Shown here in pieces: positions 57,081 through 64,000 of a stretch of 64,000 bases of DNA. Positions within the stretch are counted from its first letter, which is position 1; each line of letters opens with the position of its first letter. The translations under genes were made by a program, and so were the position numbers. A model generated the notes under the pieces. That model ran no database searches. It worked only from the letters and a program-made list of their open reading frames with translations, and had not been told where the DNA came from. The stretch comes from Streptomyces marianii (GTDB lineage: Bacteria > Actinomycetota > Actinomycetes > Streptomycetales > Streptomycetaceae): the NCBI RefSeq assembly GCF_005795905.1, contig NZ_VAWE01000002.1, positions 124,001 through 188,000 on the forward strand, written 5' to 3'.

Positions 57081-58505
57081 TCAGCGGGCGGGGGCCAGCC
57101 GCATGCGGGTCGCCTCCCGGGCGCGGGCGGCGGTCTCCTCACTGGTCCAGGGGGTCAGGGAGGTGTAGTAGTCGAACCTCGACCAGCCCTCCAGGGAGTC
57201 GGGCGGTTCGAAGCCCATCGCGACCGCCTTGTCCCACAGCTCTCCCACGCCCGGATAGGGGGCGAACAGGTGCACGCGGGTCTCCGGCACGGGGTCGAGC
57301 TGGCGCAGCTCCTCGATCAGGGTGTAGGTGTCCTCCACCTCCGCGTCGGTCTCCCCCGGGAAGCCGACGATGAAGGTGTAGGAGCCGAGGATCTTGTGCG
57401 CGGCGATGTCGGCGGCGACGTCGAGGATCTTCTCCCGCGTGATCTCCTTCTTGACCACCTCGTCCAGCACGCGGTCGTTGCCCGATTCCACGCCCATCAG
57501 CAGCCGCGAGCAGCCGCTCTCCGCGATCCTCTCCAGCAGCGGCAGTCCCTTCTTGCGGGCCTTGAGGATGTCGTTCGGGTTGATGCTGGCCGCCCACCGC
57601 AGGTCCAGTCCGCGTTCGACTAGTCCGTCGCAGAAGCCCATCGCGCGCTGCAGGTTCACGAAGAAGTCGGCGTCGTAGAACTTCACTCCGTTGATCCCGA
57701 AGCGCTGCTTCAGGTCGGCGATGTCGTCGAGGAGGTCACCGGCGAGCATCGCCGAGTACTTGCGCTTGTAGATCTTCTCGTAGCAGAAGTCGCACTTGTA
57801 GACGCAGCCCTGGGAACTCACATAGTTCAGGGTGCGGGGGGCCACCGTCGGGTCGTCGCGGATGTAGTCGGCGACGTTCAGCAGCGACCACGGGTAGGCG
57901 CCAAGGATCCCGGTCCGTGGCGGGTTCGGCTTGCCCGTTAGGACCTGCTCGCCGTCGTCGATCCGCAGGCCCGGGACCAGGCGGCGGGGCAGGCGGCCCA
58001 GGAGCGACTGCACGTACTGCAGGATGGAGTTCTGCCCGGGCCCGGTCAGGACCGCGTCCACCAGCGGGTGGACGGCGGTCTGCTCGGAGAGCACGTTGAC
58101 GTGCGGGCCGCCGAAGACGACCGGCGGGCACGAGACCCGCTTCTTGGCCGCGTGAACCATGTCCAGGGCGTGGCCGATCTGCCCGCCGCCGGTCATGATG
58201 CTCACCCCGATGCACACCGCGGCGTCCAGGTGCTCGTCCAGGAACGCCTCCCACGCCTGCTTGTCGCGCTGGTTGCCGTCGAAGAGGACGACGTTCACCA
58301 GACCGCTCTCGATCAGCGGCTTGGCGAGTGTGAGCAGCGAGAACGGCATCCAGTGGTAGACGTAGTCCTTCTCGTGGTCGATCTTCGGGTACGCGAGGAT
58401 CACGGTCGGCCGGCCCGCGACCGGACCGGTCGCGGCGCCCGGCCGGGCCCCCGCAGCGGGCTGGGAAGGGCTGGACAGTGCGGGCAGGCCCAGGAACGTG
58501 GTCAC
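57081..58505 (-). CDS. Cobalamin-type (B12-binding) radical SAM enzyme
   Basis: The 474-residue protein starts at GTG overlapping the upstream stop (GTGA). Residues 35-170 form the B12-binding-like Rossmann domain (with GGPHVNVL), and CVYKCDFC (Cys234, 238, 241) is the radical SAM cluster site. KFYDADFFVN and GVESGNDRV follow, as in this class. The DxHxxG histidine of base-off cobalamin binding is not present (FDGNQRDK instead). The class methylates or rearranges unactivated carbons. Its substrate is unknown. Confidence 0.82.
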   Translation of the reverse strand: MTTFLGLPALSSPSQPAAGARPGAATGPVAGRPTVILAYPKIDHEKDYVYHWMPFSLLTLAKPLIESGLVNVVLFDGNQRDKQAWEAFLDEHLDAAVCIGVSIMTGGGQIGHALDMVHAAKKRVSCPPVVFGGPHVNVLSEQTAVHPLVDAVLTGPGQNSILQYVQSLLGRLPRRLVPGLRIDDGEQVLTGKPNPPRTGILGAYPWSLLNVADYIRDDPTVAPRTLNYVSSQGCVYKCDFCYEKIYKRKYSAMLAGDLLDDIADLKQRFGINGVKFYDADFFVNLQRAMGFCDGLVERGLDLRWAASINPNDILKARKKGLPLLERIAESGCSRLLMGVESGNDRVLDEVVKKEITREKILDVAADIAAHKILGSYTFIVGFPGETDAEVEDTYTLIEELRQLDPVPETRVHLFAPYPGVGELWDKAVAMGFEPPDSLEGWSRFDYYTSLTPWTSEETAARAREATRMRLAPAR

Positions 58506-59566
58506 AGGCTCGCCCCCGTCAGCTCCGTCGGCTTCGTGTCGTCCCTGCGGAAGGCGGCTGCGGCGTACATCTCGAACGCCGCCTCGATGTGGTTGTGGAT
58601 CCCGGCGGTGTCGCCGGCGTCCAGCAGCCCGGCGAGATCGACGGTGATGTCCTCGCGCAGCAGGCAGAACTGCAGCCGGGCGTCCGCGGTGAGCCGCAGA
58701 GCCATCAGCGCGTCGTGGCAGGGGAAGAGGGGGCAGCCCCGGCACACCGCCCCGTACCAGGCGCCGGCCGAGGAGTCCTTGATGACGACCTTCGTGCCCG
58801 ACGGCATCGTGAACACGGTCATGGGGTGGCCCAGTCCACCCTGCTGCACGACTTCCTCGTCGACCGCCCGGGCCCGCAGCTCGCTCGCCAGCTCCTCCAG
58901 CGGCACGTACAGATCGGGCAGCTGCACCTTCCGCTTGATCTCCAGCCGCCGCGTGAAGCTTTCGCTGCTCTCACCGAGGTCCTTGATGACGTCCAGCAGC
59001 TTCACACTGTGGACCCCGGTGTCCTCGCAGAACGCGATCAGCCGCTCGATCTCCGGCGTGTTGATCCCGGACATCACGACCACGTTCACCTTCACCGGCA
59101 CGCCCGTGGCCACGCAGCGCCTGATCGCGGTGAGGACCTCGGCGTGGTCGTCGACACCGCAGATCTCCTTGTGCAGGCCGGCATCCAGGGTGTCCAGCGA
59201 CACGTTGAACAGCGTCGTCCCGGCCTCGGCCAGGGCCGGGGCGAGCTCACCGATCCGCGGGTGCCGGGAGATCACCTCGACCTCGCGCATACCCGCCTCC
59301 TGCCGCAGGCGGCGCACCACCTCGACGAGCGGCTCGTACAGGGCCGGATCGCCCCCAGTCAGCTTGATCCCGTCCACGCCCTGGGCCCGCACCGCAGACG
59401 CCACGGCGATGAGACGATCCGGATCCAGGTCGGTGCCGGCCTCGGTGGCCACCGCCTCCCCCGACGGCCGGCAGTAGAAGCAGCTCCTCTTGCAGCGGGA
59501 GTTCACCGTCACCCGCACCTGCGGTAAGCGCATGTCACCCATCCCTCGGACATCGCTGACATTCAC
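58502..59566 (-). CDS. MoaA-like radical SAM enzyme with second cluster
   Basis: The 354-residue protein has CKRSCFYC (Cys25, 29, 32), GIKLTGGDPALY (GGE-like motif) and a C-terminal CRGCPLFPC...FCLL. The C-terminal set could ligate a second Fe-S cluster as in MoaA or SPASM/Twitch enzymes. A GTG start at 59566 follows GGGAGG; a shorter start at the internal ATGs is possible. It is the first gene of the 59.6-51.9 kb operon and overlaps the cobalamin enzyme. Confidence 0.82.
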   Translation of the reverse strand: MNVSDVRGMGDMRLPQVRVTVNSRCKRSCFYCRPSGEAVATEAGTDLDPDRLIAVASAVRAQGVDGIKLTGGDPALYEPLVEVVRRLRQEAGMREVEVISRHPRIGELAPALAEAGTTLFNVSLDTLDAGLHKEICGVDDHAEVLTAIRRCVATGVPVKVNVVVMSGINTPEIERLIAFCEDTGVHSVKLLDVIKDLGESSESFTRRLEIKRKVQLPDLYVPLEELASELRARAVDEEVVQQGGLGHPMTVFTMPSGTKVVIKDSSAGAWYGAVCRGCPLFPCHDALMALRLTADARLQFCLLREDITVDLAGLLDAGDTAGIHNHIEAAFEMYAAAAFRRDDTKPTELTGASL

Positions 59567-59600
59567 GGTGCACAGCCTCCCGGTAGCCCTCTGTCATCAG

Positions 59601-59660
59601 CAACGACTTCGACGAATCGCGATGTCAGGGTTTGTCGTTGAGGGGACCGAAACCCTGACA
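59601..59660 (-). promoter_or_regulatory. Interleaved inverted repeats in radical-SAM operon leader
   Basis: TGTCAGGGTTT (59623-59633) pairs with AAACCCTGACA (59650-59660) over 11 bp. CAACGAC (59601-59607) pairs with GTCGTTG (59634-59640) inside its loop. The two pairings interlock, giving a pseudoknot or two exclusive folds 35-95 nt upstream of the GTG start. It could be an RNA switch or a protein operator. The rest of 59567-60130 also holds a CCCCCGT/ACGGGGG dyad at 59951-59977. Confidence 0.55.
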
Positions 59661-59778
59661 CGAGCTTCGCCTGCCGCGCGCTGTCCCGAGGCTTGGTCGC
59701 AGCGACATGGCTCAATCTGATTCATGCCGCGGCCTTGGCGGCCGGAAGGCCCAGATGAGAGATGGCATTTTCCCGCCA

Positions 59779-60134
59779 TGCCAACAGCCGAGCCCGGACC
59801 GACGGCTGATCTCGGACGCGGGTCGGTGCCGCCGGGCCTGGCGACGGAGAGCGATCCGATCGAGTCGCGTGCAGGCAGGCGGACGCCGGCGGGGAGCCCG
59901 GCCCTCATCTGCGTGAATCCCGATGAGAACCGCCTCGTATGGCTGTTCAACCCCCGTTACGGATTACGTCACGGGGGCAACCTGCTGAGTTCTTCTGCGG
60001 GTGCTTTGGGCGCTACGCTGCGCTGGGCCGTGCAGTCAGGACAAGCTCCGAGACCTCCTTGTGCCCCTCGAAGCAGCGAGCGCCCTCGTGGAGACGGCTT
60101 GCAGGCCCAGCGAATGAAGGACAGGTCCAGGTGA
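59779..60134 (+). CDS. Possible small ORF coupled to glycosyltransferase
   Basis: ATG 59779 to TGA 60134 gives about 117 codons, and the stop overlaps the glycosyltransferase GTG (GTGA). The middle reads ALICVNPDENRLVWLFNPRYGL and includes a TTA codon, which in Streptomyces would make expression depend on bldA. The first two-thirds have coding-like third positions, the last third does not. There is no good ribosome site. It may be real but truncated by a sequence error, or chance. Confidence 0.25.
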
Positions 60135-61018
60135 GCAGTGAAGCGCCCAAGCGCACGGTCGACGTCGTCGTGCTCACCATGAACGATCGTGACGAGGAGT
60201 TCCGCACGGCGATGGCCTCGGTCCTGGCTCAGCAGGACGTGGACCTGCGCGTCGTGATCGTCGGGAACGGCGTGGAACCCGACTATGTACCCGACGGCGT
60301 GCAAAGCGTCACTCTTGCCGCAAACGCCGGTATTCCGGAGGGGCGCAATGTCGGAGCGGACGCCCTGGCTGCCCATGGCGCCGAGTTTGTGCTGTTTTTC
60401 GACAACGACGCAGTCCTGCCCGACCCGCACACCCTCACCCGGCTGATCGCCGAGTTCGACCGGCACCCGCAGGCCGCCTACGTCCAGCCCCGCATCGCCG
60501 ACCCCGCCACCGGCCAGACGCTGGGCCGGTGGGTTCCCCGACTGCGGTCCGGCGACGCCCGGCGCTCGGGGGTCGTCACCGTCATGGCCGAGGGCATCGT
60601 CCTCGTCCGCCGCGCGGACTTCGAAGCAGTGGGCGGCTGGCCCGGGCACTTCTTCCTCTTCCACGAGGGCGTCGATCTGTCCTGGCGGCTGTGGGACCTC
60701 GGCCGGGTCGGCTGGTACGCCGGGGACATCGAGGTGCATCACCCGGCGACGAACCCGGCCCGTCACAAGCCGTTCTACCGGATGGTGGCCCGCAACAGGG
60801 TGTGGGTCGCGCGCCGCCGCCTGCCGGCTCCGCTCATCCCCGTTTACCTGGCCGCCTGGATCGTGATCAGCATCTGGCGCTTCCGGTCCTCGGGAAATCT
60901 CGGGGTGTGGTTCAAGGGGTTCGCCGAGGGGCTGCGCACGGATGCGGGGGAGCGGCGGGCGATGTCGTGGCGCACGGTGTGGCGGCTGACGCGCGCCGGC
61001 CGCCCACCGATCGTCTGA
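60131..61018 (+). CDS. Family 2 glycosyltransferase
   Basis: The 295-residue protein begins at GTG with AGGTCC upstream. It has VDVVVLTMNDRDEEF, the nucleotide-binding strand, VLFFDNDAVLPD (DxD-type motif) and FFLFHEGVDLSWRLWDLG (ED/SW acceptor motif), typical of inverting rhamnosyl/galactosyl-type GT2 enzymes. Two C-terminal basic/hydrophobic helices may bind the membrane. It is divergent from the radical-SAM operon. Confidence 0.82.
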   Translation: MSSEAPKRTVDVVVLTMNDRDEEFRTAMASVLAQQDVDLRVVIVGNGVEPDYVPDGVQSVTLAANAGIPEGRNVGADALAAHGAEFVLFFDNDAVLPDPHTLTRLIAEFDRHPQAAYVQPRIADPATGQTLGRWVPRLRSGDARRSGVVTVMAEGIVLVRRADFEAVGGWPGHFFLFHEGVDLSWRLWDLGRVGWYAGDIEVHHPATNPARHKPFYRMVARNRVWVARRRLPAPLIPVYLAAWIVISIWRFRSSGNLGVWFKGFAEGLRTDAGERRAMSWRTVWRLTRAGRPPIV

Positions 61019-61043
61019 CCCGCCCCACGCCCCGTCGGGATCA

Positions 61044-62375
61044 TCAGCCGACGGCGGCGATCCGTTCTCTAAGGTCCCGTACGGCCGGCAGGGTCTTGTG
61101 CGAGGCCATGGTGGCGAGGAGGTCCTGGAGGGGGCCGACGGTGCGCTGCGAGCTGATCTGGTCGGTGAGGTCCAGGGCCTGGTGCGCGGTGCCGCACGCC
61201 TGTTCATGGTGCCCTTGGAGCCACTGCGCGCCGGCCATGCGGGTCAGGTAGAGGGCGTGGGTGCGTACCGCGCCGCCGTCAAAGGCGCGGGCTGCGGCCG
61301 CGAAGGTGGCTTCGGCGTCGCCCGGGCGCCCCATGGCCAGCTGGGTGGAGGCTCGCGAGCCCTGGAACTCGGCGAGGTTCATCCAGTACGCCCACTCGGG
61401 CTCCCGCTCGTCCGGGCTCTGCTCCGCGCGGTGAAGGTGTCGCTCCGCTTGGTCGAGGTCGGACCAGCACCGCTCGTCACGCAGGTGCGATCGGGCGCGG
61501 GCGCGGCGAGCGTGGACCAGTGCTTGCACCCGGGGTGAGGCCTTGCCGCGTACGGCGCTCAGGGCCGCGCTGGCGATCGACTCGGCCTCCGCGGGCCGGT
61601 CACAGTTGTAGGCGGCTGCGGCCCAGAAGGTGAGGATGTGGGCGCCCAGGATCTGGTCGTCGGCGCTGTGCGCGGAGTGCAGAGCGGACTTGAAGATCCG
61701 GTCGTCGCAGGTGCCGTGAACGTCGAAGATGGCCCAGGCGCGCATCCGTTCCAGGTCGGCCGCCGCGGCGTAGAGGCGGCGGCCGTGGTCGAGGGAGTAG
61801 CTGCGGTGGGCCAGAAGGTCGGCGACCATGTCGTTGGCCGCTGCGGTCTCGCGGATCAGGGTGCCGCCGCCGTCCTCGTCGTCGGTGCGGCGCAGCGCAC
61901 GGACCTTACGCTCGATGTGGGTGACGGCGGCCTCGCCGATGCGCCGACCGCTGGTGATCTCGCCCGCGGCCGCTGGGTCGGCGGTGAGCCAGGAGAACAG
62001 GCCCGCGGTCAGGGCCGACGAGCCGAAGATGAAGGACCGGCGATGCATGTCACTCCCGACTGAGTCTCTGAGCGCGTCCAGCGCGCCTTGGGGGGTCCAC
62101 GGGAAGTCGCTGTACTGCTGAAGCGGGTCGAACTCGAGCCACAGGGGCCAGGGGTGGGTGTCGACGAGGTGCGGGTCGATGTCGAACAGCTCGGCCAGCA
62201 GCTTCTGTGTCTCCAACTCGGGTTCGCGGCCGTCCTCCCAGCGTAGGACGCCGGACGGTGCGGTTCCCAGAGGGCGTTTACGCTCGGCGCTCAGTCTGCG
62301 CAGTTCGCGGGCGAGATCAGGCCGGTTCATGTTCCGGGCCTGACGTGCGATGACTAACCGGTGGATCTTCCCCAC
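61044..62375 (-). CDS. XRE-type regulator with TPR-like domain
   Basis: The 443-residue protein opens with a helix-turn-helix region (ARQARNMNRPDLARELRRLS, VLRWEDGREPELE) of the actinobacterial XRE class. A Tat-like or hydrophobic stretch (RRSFIFGSSALTAGLFSWL) follows, then a C-terminal helical repeat domain (residues 190-440) like TPR-containing pathway regulators. Such proteins commonly sit in specialised-metabolite clusters. It converges with the glycosyltransferase gene. Confidence 0.78.
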   Translation of the reverse strand: MGKIHRLVIARQARNMNRPDLARELRRLSAERKRPLGTAPSGVLRWEDGREPELETQKLLAELFDIDPHLVDTHPWPLWLEFDPLQQYSDFPWTPQGALDALRDSVGSDMHRRSFIFGSSALTAGLFSWLTADPAAAGEITSGRRIGEAAVTHIERKVRALRRTDDEDGGGTLIRETAAANDMVADLLAHRSYSLDHGRRLYAAAADLERMRAWAIFDVHGTCDDRIFKSALHSAHSADDQILGAHILTFWAAAAYNCDRPAEAESIASAALSAVRGKASPRVQALVHARRARARSHLRDERCWSDLDQAERHLHRAEQSPDEREPEWAYWMNLAEFQGSRASTQLAMGRPGDAEATFAAAARAFDGGAVRTHALYLTRMAGAQWLQGHHEQACGTAHQALDLTDQISSQRTVGPLQDLLATMASHKTLPAVRDLRERIAAVG

Positions 62376-62561
62376 TGTTCCTCCTGCAAGGGCCCCGCAC
62401 GGGCGGATATCCGGGCGACGCTAGCGGTTCGGCACCCGGGGTGGAAGAGCATCGGGCGGTGCTCCGATGGTGCTCCTTGACGCACCCCAACGGCACCACC
62501 GGAGTGTCTTCCGCCCGTGGTCGGGCGGCAGCGAGGGTGAGGTCAGCCCGAGGTCGCGGCA

Positions 62562-63536
62562 GTGAATCTGCTACCGGGCACCGACGCCCCGGACGGCCAC
62601 GAACGGAGCACCGCCTTGTCGTTCACCGATATGTCCCTGGACTTCAGCACCCCAGAGCTGGAGGCTCTGGCCCTGGAGGTCATTCCCGAGCAGCACTTCG
62701 AGCTGCGAGCGGAGGACGCCCGCGACAGATACTTCACCGACACCAGCAAGCTGGACGCCAAGCAACTGGCCCACGACCGGTTCCGCACCAACCCGCTGGC
62801 CCTACACGATCACTTGATCAGAGCCCTGGACCTGCGCGGCACCGAGGAACTGCTGGACCTGGGCTGCGGAAACGGCGAGATCCTGGCCCGAATCCGCCCC
62901 TACCTGGCCGCCGGCCACCTCACCGCCTTCGACATCGCCCCCGCCGCCCTGGAGGCCGCCCGGCAGCGACTGGACGGAGTGGCCACCCCGTGCGAGTTCG
63001 TCGAGGGCAACGCGGACGACCTGAGCGCCTTCGCCACCGACAGCTTCGACCGGGTCATGGCCGTCTACATGGCGCACTACGTCACCGACCTGAACGCCTG
63101 CTTCGCCGAGGTACGCCGGGTTCTGCGTCCCCGGGGCCGGTTCGTGCTCGCCACCGACCGCACGGACTCCATGGTCGAGATGTGGAACGTCCACTTCGCC
63201 GCGCTGGGCGAGATGAACGCCCCCCAGAGGCTGTTCCGCGCCACCCCCAAGGCCCGGATCTCCCTGAGTAACGGCGCCGAGCAGCTCGCCCCTCACTTCG
63301 CGTCCGTTGAACGCGTGGACTGGCAGGACCAGCTGCAGTTCGGCAAGGCCGAGCACTTCATGGCCTTCTACCGCAGCTGCAACCACTGCTGCGCCGGCTC
63401 CAGGCCGGGCGAAGGGCTGCCACCGGCGTTCTTCACCGAGCTCGAGGAGCGCGTGCACGCCCACGTCCAGGCCGCCATCGAGACCACCGGCTACTTCGCC
63501 CTGACGAAGTACACCGGCCACTTCATCTGCTCCTGA
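62562..63536 (+). CDS. SAM-dependent methyltransferase
   Basis: The 324-residue frame starts at GTG 62562; a TTG near 62616 or an ATG near 62631 after CGGAGC is possible. LRGTEELLDLGCGNGEILARI is the SAM block, followed by TAFDIAPAAL and FDRVMAVYMAHYV. The C-terminal part has CNHCC near a helical end. This is a small-molecule methyltransferase of the UbiE-like group, probably O- or N-methylating a sugar or core of the pathway at the right edge. Confidence 0.78.
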   Translation: MNLLPGTDAPDGHERSTALSFTDMSLDFSTPELEALALEVIPEQHFELRAEDARDRYFTDTSKLDAKQLAHDRFRTNPLALHDHLIRALDLRGTEELLDLGCGNGEILARIRPYLAAGHLTAFDIAPAALEAARQRLDGVATPCEFVEGNADDLSAFATDSFDRVMAVYMAHYVTDLNACFAEVRRVLRPRGRFVLATDRTDSMVEMWNVHFAALGEMNAPQRLFRATPKARISLSNGAEQLAPHFASVERVDWQDQLQFGKAEHFMAFYRSCNHCCAGSRPGEGLPPAFFTELEERVHAHVQAAIETTGYFALTKYTGHFICS

Positions 63537-63566
63537 CCCCTCCGCACCTCCACCCGGGAGACTTCT

Positions 63567-64000
63567 GTGCCTGCCCCGCTGCACAACGACCTGACCGACG
63601 CCCGCGTTCTGATCACCGGCGGCGCCGGGTTCATCGGCGCCGCGCTGCGCGCCACCCTGACCCGCGCCGGCGCACGCCCGGCCCTGCTGGACGACCTGAG
63701 CGCCTACGGGCCCACGACCCTGACCTTGCTGGGCACCGGCCCCACCGACCCGGCACTGACCATCGGCGACATCAACGACGAGCAACTGGTGCGCCGCATG
63801 GTCGCCGACGCCGACTACGTCGTCCACGCCGCCGCCCACTCCTCCGTCCACGGCTGCACCACCGACCCGGACAAGGCCTTCCGCTCCAACCTGGCGGGCA
63901 CCGACACCGTGCTGCGGGCCGTGGCCGCCGCCCCCCACGTACGCCGCTTCGTCCTGCTGTCCACCGCCCAGGTCTACGGCCACGGCGCCCCGCACGCCCC
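63567..64000 (+). CDS. NAD-dependent epimerase/dehydratase (partial)
   Basis: GTG 63567, shortly after GGGAGA, opens VLITGGAGFIGAAL, the extended-SDR dinucleotide motif. DYVVHAAAHSSVHGC and FVLLSTAQVYG, the conserved strand before the YxxxK site, follow. The gene runs off the right edge after about 144 codons. With the glycosyltransferase it suggests deoxysugar or nucleotide-sugar supply. Confidence 0.85.
   Translation, partial: MPAPLHNDLTDARVLITGGAGFIGAALRATLTRAGARPALLDDLSAYGPTTLTLLGTGPTDPALTIGDINDEQLVRRMVADADYVVHAAAHSSVHGCTTDPDKAFRSNLAGTDTVLRAVAAAPHVRRFVLLSTAQVYGHGAPHA

Noticed and set aside
59563..59661. 32-codon GTG frame overlapping the radical SAM start
   Set aside because: Only about half of third positions are G/C and it has rare codons and no ribosome site; the sequence is better explained by the interlocking inverted repeats.
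1..64000. CRISPR array, rRNA or complete insertion sequence
   Set aside because: No regularly spaced direct repeats, no rRNA-like sequence and no transposase frame with flanking inverted repeats was seen; only the DUF6262-like remnant hints at a transposon.

Overview
The very high G+C content, near-uniform G/C third codon positions, GTG/TTG starts and pervasive 4-bp ATGA/GTGA gene overlaps point to a Streptomyces-type actinomycete. Much of the window looks like accessory DNA: a plasmid or integrated conjugative element fused to genomic-island material, with part of a specialised-metabolite locus at the right edge. No rRNA, tRNA or CRISPR array was found.

Layout. (1) 1-5.9 kb, plus strand: the end of a trpA-like gene, a secreted HNH nuclease lipoprotein, an IclR-type regulator, and an MFS exporter behind a leader peptide and hairpin that look like an attenuator. 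(2) 6-17.5 kb, minus strand: small zinc-ribbon and DNA-metabolism genes (PAPS-reductase-like protein, Sak4-like ATPase, VWA protein, DUF6884-type protein, HTH proteins). They form five transcription units, each headed by an AT-rich promoter carrying a TGACnCT...AGnGTCA dyad. In four of the five the outer half-sites span 52-53 bp. (3) 17.6-21 kb, plus strand: a lipoprotein, a membrane protein and hypothetical genes. (4) 21.2-27.3 kb, minus strand: a spread/transfer-type membrane operon. Its DUF2637-like gene holds about 35 copies of TTCACG/CGTGAA inside the coding sequence. It runs divergently from a GntR/KorSA-like repressor at 27.9 kb. (5) 28.8-32.1 kb: a CofE-like ligase, an epimerase, a shikimate-dehydrogenase-like gene and a DUF6262-like remnant. 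All except the CofE gene carry single-base frameshifts.

(6) 32.1-51.6 kb, minus strand: a 19-kb run of mostly overlapping genes for an ABC exporter, MFS, HIT protein, kinase-like phosphotransferases, at least seven Nudix domains, four methyltransferases (one PIMT-like), a GNAT, a PIG-L deacetylase, a nitrilase, a GFA protein, a serine hydrolase and two near-duplicate exonucleases. Three short ORFs of 46-53 codons overlap flanking genes here and could be peptide precursors. At 34.8 kb a murA 3' fragment and a peptide-deformylase 3' fragment meet head to head. (7) 51.9-59.6 kb, minus strand: an operon of two radical SAM enzymes (one cobalamin-type), an S66 (MccF/LdcA-like) peptidase, a stand-alone class II aminoacyl-tRNA-synthetase paralog, an SDR, a WYL regulator and a DNA glycosylase. 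(8) 60.1-64 kb: a glycosyltransferase, an XRE/TPR regulator, a methyltransferase and a sugar epimerase running off the edge.

The best candidates for undescribed biology are the shared-dyad regulon, the intragenic TTCACG array, the coupled Nudix/kinase/methyltransferase operon with its small ORFs, and the radical-SAM/synthetase/S66 operon. Repeated one-base losses, several of them in G/C runs, mean the assembly should be checked before any gene is called broken.
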